DNA of 22,904 nucleotides from Clostridiales bacterium. GTDB lineage: Bacteria > Bacillota > Clostridia > Christensenellales > Borkfalkiaceae. Both the position numbers and the translations under genes were made by a program. This document shows positions 8,914 through 16,688 of this stretch, piece by piece. The first letter of the stretch is position 1. Every line of letters begins with the position of its first letter. Where the stretch lies: NCBI GenBank assembly GCA_003503945.1, contig DOCD01000061.1, forward strand, positions 1 through 22,904, in the 5' to 3' direction. The notes beneath the pieces were generated by a model. That model had not been told where the DNA came from. It worked only from the letters and a program-made list of their open reading frames with translations, and searched no databases.

Positions 8914-9930
8914 ATGCAAGAATCCGAATTAAAAAAATATTACGGGAGATTGCGCAACGAAGCGATTTTGAAATCGACGTTATGGGGATTGTCGGCAGGG
9001 TTTATCGCCATGTTTATTGTGGCGTTTGCAACTTGGTTTACCGAGTTCAAAGGGCTTTTCCTCACAATCGGCGTATTTATAGGCGTAGCCGTTGCGGTTT
9101 CCCTGCTCTTGTACTTTTTGCGTTTTAAACCGACGGAAAAGGAGGTCGCCGCAAGACTCGACCGTCTGGGGCTCGAAGAGCGCCTCATAACCATGGTGGA
9201 GCTGAAGGGCGACGACAGCTATATCGCAACGCGCCAAAGAGAGGACGCGCGCGAAAAACTGAGCGCCGTCGGCGTTTCGAATCTGAAATTTTCGATTTCG
9301 CTCACGCTCGTTTTGCTTGCGAGTATCCCCGCGGCGTTTGCGCTCGGAATGACGACGGTTACGGGGCTCAGCGACTACGGAGTGATTCCCACAGTTTCCG
9401 CCATGATAGCGGAAAAAGAGCGCACCGATCCCGATAATCGGCTCAACGTCGTTTACGAGGCGGGCGCAGGCGGCGAAATTTTCGGCGAGACAAACCAGAC
9501 GCTCATGCGGCATGATTCGACGACGCCCGTCGTTGCCGTCGCAAAAGAAGGTTACAGGTTTTATATGTGGACGGACGGCTGCAAAACTCCTTCCCGATAC
9601 GATACGGATATTACCGAAGATATCACCTTTACGGCGCGCTTTATAGCGATGGATAAGGACGAAATAGATACCCGCGCGGACGGCGACGAGCCCAACGACC
9701 AGCCCAAAGAGGACGGCAACGACCAGGGCGACGGCGGCAACGGCGAAGGCGGTCCGAATGGCGGCGGCGAATATCACGAATATAATTACGTAATCGACGG
9801 CGTGACGTACTACCGCGGCGTATTCGACGATTACTATGCGGCGGCTATGGAAGAAATGTCGCAGAACGGCGAAATGTCGGATGAGCTGCGCGCTTTTTTG
9901 GAAGCGTACTTCAATTCCATAAAGAACTAA
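8914..9930 (+). CDS. Membrane protein with DUF4175-like N-terminus and divergent InlB-type domain (338 aa)
   Basis: Predicted membrane helices lie at about 21-43, 47-70 and 126-146. Between the second and third is a charged segment (about 74-117: EKEVAARLDRLGLEERL, then RQREDAREKL) that resembles the N-terminal part of DUF4175-like proteins found beside MoxR operons; this is a family-level guess. Residues 177-246 match the divergent InlB B-repeat pattern (EGYRFYMWTDG, then ITFTARF). A Gly/Asn/Asp/Glu-rich linker (about 250-286) leads to a Tyr-rich then helical C-terminus. The third helix should put the InlB-like domain on the opposite side from the charged loop, hence outside. AGGAG at 8899-8903 precedes the ATG by 10 bases. 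The gene opens the MoxR operon, 33 bases before it. The protein is much shorter than full DUF4175 proteins. Confidence 0.8.
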   Translation: MQESELKKYYGRLRNEAILKSTLWGLSAGFIAMFIVAFATWFTEFKGLFLTIGVFIGVAVAVSLLLYFLRFKPTEKEVAARLDRLGLEERLITMVELKGDDSYIATRQREDAREKLSAVGVSNLKFSISLTLVLLASIPAAFALGMTTVTGLSDYGVIPTVSAMIAEKERTDPDNRLNVVYEAGAGGEIFGETNQTLMRHDSTTPVVAVAKEGYRFYMWTDGCKTPSRYDTDITEDITFTARFIAMDKDEIDTRADGDEPNDQPKEDGNDQGDGGNGEGGPNGGGEYHEYNYVIDGVTYYRGVFDDYYAAAMEEMSQNGEMSDELRAFLEAYFNSIKN

Positions 9931-9963
9931 AAACGAAAAAAATATTATAAGGAAATAAATATC

Positions 9964-11103
9964 ATGATTAATGAAGCGGATATCACCAAATTCAGCGTAC
10001 AGTGCAAGGGCATTTTCGAACAAATCGAACGCGACGTCATAGGTCAGAAGGAAGTTATCGAAGGCACGGTCATCGCCATGATAGCGGGCGGCAACGTACT
10101 TTTGGAGGGCGTCCCCGGCGTAGGCAAAACCCGTCTTGTAAGGTCGCTCGGCAGAGTATTCAATCTGCCTTTCTCGCGTATTCAGTTCACGCCCGACCTG
10201 ATGCCGGCGGACGTAACGGGTACCAATATCGTAGTCAAGGGCGCGGACGGAAACACGAATTTCACGTTCCAGCCCGGCCCCATTTTCAGCAACATAATCC
10301 TTGCCGACGAAATCAACCGTGCGACGCCCAAAACGCAGTCGGCGCTTCTGGAAGCCATGCAGGAGCACACGGTAACGGTAATGGGCGTATCGAGGAAGCT
10401 GAACGAGCCGTTCTTCGTGCTTGCTACGCAGAACCCTATCGAGCAGGACGGAACTTACCCTCTGCCCGAAGCGCAGATGGACCGCTTTATGTTCAAAATA
10501 ATCGTAAAAAACCCTACGCTCGACGAGCTTATGGATATAGTAAATCTGACGCAGAAGACTATGGCTGAGGTGGCGGACGCGGCGTGCAGCGGCGAGCAGC
10601 TTCTGGAAATGCGCAAGACGGCAAATCAGATACCGGTAGCGGAGGAGGTAATGCGCTATGCGATGACCCTTTGCTCGGCAACCCATCCGGACAGCGACTG
10701 CGCGACGGAAACGGCGAAAAAATACGTACGACTCGGCGCGAGCCCCCGTGCGGGACAGGCGCTCATATCGGCGGCAAAGGTGCGCGCGCTTCTTCTTGGC
10801 AGATTCAACGTATCCTACGACGATATAAACAGGCTCGCCTACCCCGTACTCCGTCACCGTATGAAGCTCACCTTCGAAGCGATAGCCGAGCGCGTCAACC
10901 CCGACGATATTATTAAGATGATTATCGAAGAGCTTTCAAAAAAGCACCGTTTGGGTACGGACGGCAAAGCGGCAAAAGCGACGGACGCCGCGTCCGATCA
11001 GGCGGCGCAAGCGGATACGTCCGAGGACAGCGTTACCGAAGAACGAGAAACGGGCGACGTGCAGGATAAAAAGTCCAAACGGAAATTCTTTGGGAGAAAA
11101 TAA
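9964..11103 (+). CDS. MoxR-family AAA+ ATPase (379 aa)
   Basis: A cytoplasmic AAA+ ATPase of the MoxR family, which remodels or helps activate partner proteins, usually with vWA-domain co-factors. The motifs are complete: Walker A GVPGVGKT (49-56), Walker B with D115-E116 in ILADEINR, sensor 1 around LATQNP (153-158), the MDRF arginine (R174) and a sensor 2-like GASPR (258-262). The core ends near residue 330, the usual MoxR length. Beyond it is a 48-residue low-complexity charged tail ending KSKRKFFGRK, not typical of the family and possibly a membrane or partner contact. AAGGA at 9949-9953 is the ribosome site. The stop overlaps the next start (TAATG), so translation is probably coupled to the DUF58 gene. 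Substrates are unknown; the downstream vWA proteins are the obvious partners. Confidence 0.95.
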   Translation: MINEADITKFSVQCKGIFEQIERDVIGQKEVIEGTVIAMIAGGNVLLEGVPGVGKTRLVRSLGRVFNLPFSRIQFTPDLMPADVTGTNIVVKGADGNTNFTFQPGPIFSNIILADEINRATPKTQSALLEAMQEHTVTVMGVSRKLNEPFFVLATQNPIEQDGTYPLPEAQMDRFMFKIIVKNPTLDELMDIVNLTQKTMAEVADAACSGEQLLEMRKTANQIPVAEEVMRYAMTLCSATHPDSDCATETAKKYVRLGASPRAGQALISAAKVRALLLGRFNVSYDDINRLAYPVLRHRMKLTFEAIAERVNPDDIIKMIIEELSKKHRLGTDGKAAKATDAASDQAAQADTSEDSVTEERETGDVQDKKSKRKFFGRK

Positions 11104-11999
11104 TGGCGTCAACTTATCTCAACGATGAATTTTTCAGTCGGTTGGAGACTTTGGCGTTCAATCTCAGGTCGGATCTTGCGGGCTTTTTCGGCGGAAAACA
11201 TCTCGTGAACAGATACGGGCAGACGGTGGAATTTGCCGACTACCGCGAGTATATGCTCGGCGACGATATCCGCCGAATCGACTGGAATCTTTACAGCCGA
11301 TTCGAAAAATTCTTTATTAAACTATTTACGGACGAGAGGCAGATGCATGTGCAGATTTTTCTGGACTGCTCGGCTTCGATGGGCAAGGATATGCCGCAAA
11401 AATCCGCTTACGCCACTGCCGTAGCCGCGGCAATCGGCTTTCTTGCCGTTCACAACACCGATAAAGTATCGTTTTATCTTATGCGGGGCGACCGTTGCGA
11501 TAGCGTGGACGGCGTTCTGGTCGGCAAGCGTAGCTTTTTCAATGCGGTGCGCTGGCTCGAAAATATCGAGTTCGACGGCGAGACGGATATCGGCGCGGCG
11601 GTAACAAGCTGTTCTACGGGTACGGGAGAGGGGCTTTCGGTAATCATCTCCGACTTTTTTACGGACAGCGATTGGCGCAAAGCGGTGGATTACCTCACTT
11701 TTAAGCGCCGTCAGGTGCTATTAATTCAGGTTATGACGCCCGACGAAATCGAACCGACTTATTCGGGGCGCGTTCACCTTATGGATTTGGAGGCGGAAGA
11801 TTTGGAGGACATGAAAAATATGAAACTTCGCATCAACAGCAATATGCAGGTTGCATACAAAGAGGCGCTCGAAGATATTATTTCGACGTGCAAAACCTTC
11901 TGCCACTCCCGCGATGCGGAGTTTATTACGGTCAGCACAGATAAACCCATAGAAAAAACGCTTTTCAGTGAGCTGATGAAGGTAGGAATTACGGGATGA
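11103..11999 (+). CDS. DUF58 family protein with vWA-like fold (298 aa)
   Basis: DUF58 proteins almost always accompany MoxR ATPases and are thought to be their adaptor or substrate. The hallmark motif F-DYREY-GDDIRRIDWN is at about 44-62, followed by FIKLF and the metal-site sequence DCSAS (D88, S90, S92; DxSxS). A later VIISDFF fits another strand of the vWA-like fold. No membrane helix is seen, so the protein is probably cytoplasmic. Length is normal for the short DUF58 class. The start overlaps the MoxR stop by one base and GGGAG (11092-11096) serves as ribosome site. Its own stop overlaps the next start (ATGA). Confidence 0.93.
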   Translation: MASTYLNDEFFSRLETLAFNLRSDLAGFFGGKHLVNRYGQTVEFADYREYMLGDDIRRIDWNLYSRFEKFFIKLFTDERQMHVQIFLDCSASMGKDMPQKSAYATAVAAAIGFLAVHNTDKVSFYLMRGDRCDSVDGVLVGKRSFFNAVRWLENIEFDGETDIGAAVTSCSTGTGEGLSVIISDFFTDSDWRKAVDYLTFKRRQVLLIQVMTPDEIEPTYSGRVHLMDLEAEDLEDMKNMKLRINSNMQVAYKEALEDIISTCKTFCHSRDAEFITVSTDKPIEKTLFSELMKVGITG

Positions 12000-13951
12000 A
12001 ATGGTTAGCGCCCTTGGGCTTTTTGGGGCTTATCGGGCTCGTTGTTTTGCTGATAATTTACGTTATAAAGCCGACTTACCAAAAACGGTTCGTATCGAGT
12101 ACGTACGTCTGGAAGCACAGCTTAAAATTTCGTAAACACAAACACCCGATTAACAAGTTCCAGGATTTATTACTCTTAATATTACAGGTTTTAACCATTA
12201 TCGCCTGCGCGTTCGTTATGGCGTGGCCCGTAATCGAGGCGTTCAAGCCCGACGAAACGGTACAGCGTATCGCCGTAATCGACGCTTCCGTGAGCATGAA
12301 TGCCTCGAACGGCGAAGCGACGCGTTTGGAGCGCGCCGTGAGCGAGGTTTCCGCTCTTGCCGACGAGGTGACGCAAGCCGGCGGCGAAATCAGCGTGATT
12401 ATGGCGTCCGAAAAGGCGTATTTCGTTTCCGTCCGCACAACTATTGCCACCCTTCCCGAACTGCGGGATTCCCTTTCCCTGCTTCTCGATACGCAGGAGG
12501 AGAGCCCGCTTACCGACGGCTCCTGCGACGTTGCGGGCGCTATGAAGCTCGCCGAAGAGGTGCTCGACGAAACGCCCAAAGCCAAAGTGGTTTTTTATAC
12601 CGACAAAGATTATTACGACAAAGGTAACGTGGAGGTGGTTTCCGTTGCCGACCCCTTTGAGTATAACGTGGCAATCCTCGATTGCCGTGCGGTTCTGGAG
12701 GAGAACTATTATTCTTTCGAGGTGGACGTCGCCTGCTACGGACGTGACAGGGGGATTACCTTCTATTTCGAAGCATACGGCGTGAACCCTGCGGAGGGAA
12801 ACGGCGGCAACACCGTTCGCGGCAATCTGGTTGCGACTTTGGAGCGCGACGAAATGGTTACTTTGACCTTCTGCGCGCCCAAGTCGAAGCAGGACGAAAC
12901 GGACGAAAGCGGCGACCCTCTGTACGACCCCGAGCTCACCACGTTCGAAAACGTCTATGCTTACGAATCGGTGTGGGTTTATACGAGCGAAGAGGATTCG
13001 TTCGGCGCGGATAACGATTTCTATATTTACGGCGGCGCAAAACAGAACTTAAAGGTGCAGTATTGCAGTGATGAGCCGAATATCTTTTTCCGTTCGGTCA
13101 TCCGCAGCCTCCGCAACACGCAGCAGGCAAATTGGGATATCGATTTTACCGAAGTTTCCATATATGACGAAGGCGCGACGGAAGGGTACGACCTCTACAT
13201 TTTCGAGCGGGTTATGCCCCGCACCGTGCCCAAGGACGGCGTTGTGCTGTTCGTTAACCCCGCTTCGTCTCCCTTTGCAACGGGCATTACTATGTCGAGC
13301 TACGGCAGGACGGGTAACTTTTACCTCGAAGCGCCTATCGAGCACCCCATCAATAAAAACGTGCTCGCCGAGCGCATTCAGGTAACGGCTTGCCGCCAGA
13401 TGACGGTGAGCGACGAATACGACGTCGTGCTCTCCTGCTACGGCGACCCCGCCTTTGCGGTGAAGAATACCGACGAGCAAAAGATTGCCGTCATGGCGTT
13501 CGAGTTGAAGTATTCCGATATTTCGATGCTCACGGACTTCGGCAGGCTGTTCTTTCAGACCTTCAAATATTATTTCCCTTCCACGGTGACGAACTACAAC
13601 TTCGAGGTGGGGGAATCGGTTGAACTCAACGCGCGCGCTCCGTCGCTTACCGTTCGCGGGCACGGCGACGACGTCCTCGTGAGCACGTTTCCTTCAACGC
13701 TTGCCCTTTCCGAACACGGCACCTATACGTTGGTACAGGAGCTGCCGCTCACTTCAGAGCTCGTTATGGAGAGCATTTACGTGAAGATTCCCAACGCCGA
13801 GAGCGATTTTACGACGACGCTGGAAGAACTTGTGAATCCCAACATTGCGGTGCCCCCCGTCGACCTCGATTACGACTTGTTGCTCTATTTTGCGGGCGCG
13901 CTCGTTCTTTTGATGTTTGCGGAGTGGTGGGTGCACGCACGTAAGCTATAA
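11996..13951 (+). CDS. BatA-like membrane protein with vWA domain (651 aa)
   Basis: The N-terminus matches the BatA (aerotolerance regulator N-terminal) pattern: APLGFLGLIGL in a first helix (about 5-24), a basic stretch, then LLLLILQVLTIIACAFVMAWP in a second (about 57-79). A vWA domain follows with an intact DxSxS site (D96, S98, S100 in IDASVSM). The long middle part (about 230-620) is mostly predicted beta and unassigned. A C-terminal helix (about 625-647) ends with a short basic tail. Three helices are predicted, and the vWA domain should face outside if the second helix ends at the surface. The gene overlaps the DUF58 gene by four bases (ATGA). Role by family: membrane partner of MoxR/DUF58 in a Bat-type complex. 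Confidence 0.88.
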   Translation: MKWLAPLGFLGLIGLVVLLIIYVIKPTYQKRFVSSTYVWKHSLKFRKHKHPINKFQDLLLLILQVLTIIACAFVMAWPVIEAFKPDETVQRIAVIDASVSMNASNGEATRLERAVSEVSALADEVTQAGGEISVIMASEKAYFVSVRTTIATLPELRDSLSLLLDTQEESPLTDGSCDVAGAMKLAEEVLDETPKAKVVFYTDKDYYDKGNVEVVSVADPFEYNVAILDCRAVLEENYYSFEVDVACYGRDRGITFYFEAYGVNPAEGNGGNTVRGNLVATLERDEMVTLTFCAPKSKQDETDESGDPLYDPELTTFENVYAYESVWVYTSEEDSFGADNDFYIYGGAKQNLKVQYCSDEPNIFFRSVIRSLRNTQQANWDIDFTEVSIYDEGATEGYDLYIFERVMPRTVPKDGVVLFVNPASSPFATGITMSSYGRTGNFYLEAPIEHPINKNVLAERIQVTACRQMTVSDEYDVVLSCYGDPAFAVKNTDEQKIAVMAFELKYSDISMLTDFGRLFFQTFKYYFPSTVTNYNFEVGESVELNARAPSLTVRGHGDDVLVSTFPSTLALSEHGTYTLVQELPLTSELVMESIYVKIPNAESDFTTTLEELVNPNIAVPPVDLDYDLLLYFAGALVLLMFAEWWVHARKL

Positions 13952-13964
13952 GAGGTGAAAGACC

Positions 13965-16688
13965 ATGTATAATTTCAGTATTCATTTTCAATATCCGTGG
14001 CTGCTGTTCGCCCTTATTCCCGTATTCGGCGTTGCTCTGTTTTTCCACTTCCGCAGGCAGAAGAAATACCGCCGCACAAGAAACCGCATTATATCGTTGG
14101 TTTTGCATCTGACGGCGATGAGTCTGGTGGTGTGCGTCTTTTCGGGGATCAACTTTCAATTCGATAAGCCAAACCTCGAAAACGAGATTTTGCTCCTCGT
14201 GGATATGTCGGACAGCAACAGCGAAGCGGAAGCAAACAAGGACGATTTTATACGGAACGTGCTCGATGAGAGCGCTTCCGATTATTCCATAGGAATTGTG
14301 ATGTTCGGTTACGATCAGGTGCTGGCTTCTCCGTTCGGCAGAAATCCCGAAGAAGTGTACAATAACTACATCAATGCGCCCGTTCCCGATACTTCGGCAA
14401 CCGATATCGCCGCGGCGCTGCAATACGCCCGCACGGTTATCACTAATCCGCAGTCCGCGAAAATCGTAATTCTTTCCGACGGGCTGGAAACGGACGGCGA
14501 CGCCATGACCGCCGTGCGTTCGGTGGCGGCTTCGGGAATCCGTGTGGATACCGTGAACTATGCGAACCTTCAGCACGACGAAGTGGAGATTGTTTCGGTC
14601 GCGGTGCCCGATTATAACGTCGTGGTGGGTGACCCCTTCAAAATGACGGTAACGCTCAACAGCTCCGTCCGCGGAACGGCGTCGCTCGTCCTGTACGATA
14701 ACGACGTTGAAATCGCGCCGCAGAATATAGTTTTGGAATCCGGCATGCAGGATATCGTTTACGAATACACGTTCAGCGTTGCGGGAATGCACCGCATGAG
14801 CTTTGCCGTGGTAAACGAAGCCGATACCCTTGCGCAGAATAACACCTATTATACTTATATCAATATCGAAGTGTTCGACCGTATTCTTCTGATCGAGCGG
14901 GAAGCGAACGAAGGGGTGAACCTTGCCGAAATTTTAAAGAAGGACACCGAGTATACCGTGGATACCGTTAATATTGCGGATACCGAAAATATGCCTTCGA
15001 CGGTGGACGAACTCCGAATGTACGACGACGTGGTGCTCGTGAATATCGCCAACGCCGATATGCCCGCAGGGTTCGATGCCATTCTCAATTCCTACGTTTA
15101 CGATTACGGCGGCGGGCTGTTTACCGTGGGCGGTAATAAGGTTGACGACAACGGCGAAACGGTTGCGAATACATATAATCCCATGGATATGAAGGGGACG
15201 CTCTATCAGCAAATGCTCCCCGTAAAGGCGATTAACTACACGCCGCCCCTCGGCGTAATCTTTCTTTTGGATATTTCGGGCAGTATGAGCGCCATTGACC
15301 CCACCTCGGGCAAGACGTATGTGGAAATCGCAAAGGAAGCCTGCCGCAACTGCGTGCGGTACTCGTTGAGCGAGCGCGATTACGTCGGCGTTATTTCCCT
15401 TTCTGATGTTCCCGGCGAAGTATGCCAGATGATACCCGTGCCGCAGTATAATCGCGTCATCGCCGCAATCGACAATATTCAGGACGGCGGCGGCACCATT
15501 TATCAGAACTCCTTCGAATCGGCGGGCTCCTCGCTCATGTCGCTTACCACGGTGGAAAAGCGGCACGTAGTGCTCATTTCCGACGGTATGCCGGGGGACG
15601 CCTATTCGGCGTATTCACCCGTAATCGAGCGGTACGCAAAACTCGGCGTGACCTTTACGATTGCCGTTATCGGCGGTCAGGGTATGATGGACGATATGGA
15701 AGCGGCGGCAAAGCTCGGCAACGGGCGGCTCATAACCATTACCGATATCAACCGCCTCACCGAGCAGATGAGAAACGATTTGGAGTGCGACGAGATTAAG
15801 GGCGTCAACTTTACGACTTTTCAGCCCCAGATCAAGGACCATACTTCCGTTGTGAGCGGCATTTCGCAGGACGAGATTCCCGAACTTGACGGCTTTTACG
15901 GCACGCAGATCAAATCCGGCGCTTCCATTCCCTTGCGGGGCGAGTATGTGCCCATCTACGCACAGTGGAAATACGGCAACGGCTCGGTGGGAAGCTTTAT
16001 GTGCGACTTGCAGGGCGAGTGGTCGTCGAAATTTTTGAACAACGAAACGGGTCAGAAGATCCTTAAAAACATTATCCTGGCGCTGTTCCCCACAAAGGCA
16101 ATCCGTCCTTCGGAAATTGACGTCGATTTGAGCTGGAGCAACTACACGACGACAATGAGCGTTTTTACCGAACTCAACGAAGGCGAACGTATCGAAGCGA
16201 CGATATCGGGCAAAAACGAATTCAACGAGGACGAGATTAAGCCGATTGCAATGAACGCCGCCAACGGATATACGCGTACGACGTTTGTGGTGACTCAACC
16301 GGGCGTGCACGATATCGTAGTTAGAAAGGTGGACGCAAACGGCGTTACGCTTGCCGAAACGAACACTTATCGGGTGTTCTCCTACTCCAAGGAGTACGAG
16401 GCGCTTTCCGCGGGTGACGGCGCAGCCTTCCTTTCCGAGCTTGCAGTCAAGGGGAAGGGCATTGCAATAGCCGACTATTGGGAAGTTTTCGACGGCTTCG
16501 AAGAAGTGATTCACTCGACGATTGACCCTCGCATATGGATATGCCTTGCCGCGCTCTGTCTGTTCCTTATAGATATTGCTATTCGTAAATTCAAGTTCAA
16601 GTGGATTCACGAAATCATAAAGGATCGCAGGGATCAGAAGACGCGGTTCGGCGGCTTGGGAAAAAGCAAAACGGAGAAAAGATCTTGA
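13965..16688 (+). CDS. Large membrane protein with two vWA domains and an amidotransferase-like segment (907 aa)
   Basis: Helices at about 10-28 and 42-61 are followed by a first vWA domain whose metal site reads DMSDS (D80, S82, S84). A beta-rich Ig-like segment (about 205-300) leads to residues about 305-400, which resemble the class I glutamine-amidotransferase-like fold found in COG5426-type membrane proteins (RILLIE near the start, YDYGGGLFTVGG near 378). A second vWA domain covers about 430-590, with DISGS (D436, S438, S440). A beta-rich region precedes a C-terminal helix at about 856-876 and a basic cytoplasmic tail. I do not see a convincing catalytic Cys-His pair in the amidotransferase-like part, so it is probably structural. 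AGAGGTG (13951-13957) is the ribosome site. The TGA stop is shared with the TTG start of the next gene. Confidence 0.87.
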   Translation: MYNFSIHFQYPWLLFALIPVFGVALFFHFRRQKKYRRTRNRIISLVLHLTAMSLVVCVFSGINFQFDKPNLENEILLLVDMSDSNSEAEANKDDFIRNVLDESASDYSIGIVMFGYDQVLASPFGRNPEEVYNNYINAPVPDTSATDIAAALQYARTVITNPQSAKIVILSDGLETDGDAMTAVRSVAASGIRVDTVNYANLQHDEVEIVSVAVPDYNVVVGDPFKMTVTLNSSVRGTASLVLYDNDVEIAPQNIVLESGMQDIVYEYTFSVAGMHRMSFAVVNEADTLAQNNTYYTYINIEVFDRILLIEREANEGVNLAEILKKDTEYTVDTVNIADTENMPSTVDELRMYDDVVLVNIANADMPAGFDAILNSYVYDYGGGLFTVGGNKVDDNGETVANTYNPMDMKGTLYQQMLPVKAINYTPPLGVIFLLDISGSMSAIDPTSGKTYVEIAKEACRNCVRYSLSERDYVGVISLSDVPGEVCQMIPVPQYNRVIAAIDNIQDGGGTIYQNSFESAGSSLMSLTTVEKRHVVLISDGMPGDAYSAYSPVIERYAKLGVTFTIAVIGGQGMMDDMEAAAKLGNGRLITITDINRLTEQMRNDLECDEIKGVNFTTFQPQIKDHTSVVSGISQDEIPELDGFYGTQIKSGASIPLRGEYVPIYAQWKYGNGSVGSFMCDLQGEWSSKFLNNETGQKILKNIILALFPTKAIRPSEIDVDLSWSNYTTTMSVFTELNEGERIEATISGKNEFNEDEIKPIAMNAANGYTRTTFVVTQPGVHDIVVRKVDANGVTLAETNTYRVFSYSKEYEALSAGDGAAFLSELAVKGKGIAIADYWEVFDGFEEVIHSTIDPRIWICLAALCLFLIDIAIRKFKFKWIHEIIKDRRDQKTRFGGLGKSKTEKRS
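16673..16676 (+). promoter_or_regulatory. Ribosome binding site supporting a TTG start
   Basis: GGAG lies 8 bases before a TTG at 16685-16687. The frame is open further upstream to a GTG at 16601, but starting there would overlap the previous gene by 88 bases and put about 28 hydrophilic residues ahead of the signal peptide. The TTG start gives a textbook lipoprotein signal. Confidence 0.75.

Noticed and set aside
8980..10857. Minus-strand open frame of 625 codons across two genes
   Set aside because: It is opposite the membrane protein and the MoxR gene, both with clear domains. Its translation is rich in Arg, His and Tyr with no domain pattern, as expected from the codon bias of the plus strand.
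16601..16684. GTG start adding 28 residues to the second LRR lipoprotein
   Set aside because: It overlaps the vWA gene by 88 bases and would put hydrophilic sequence before a signal peptide with a perfect lipobox.
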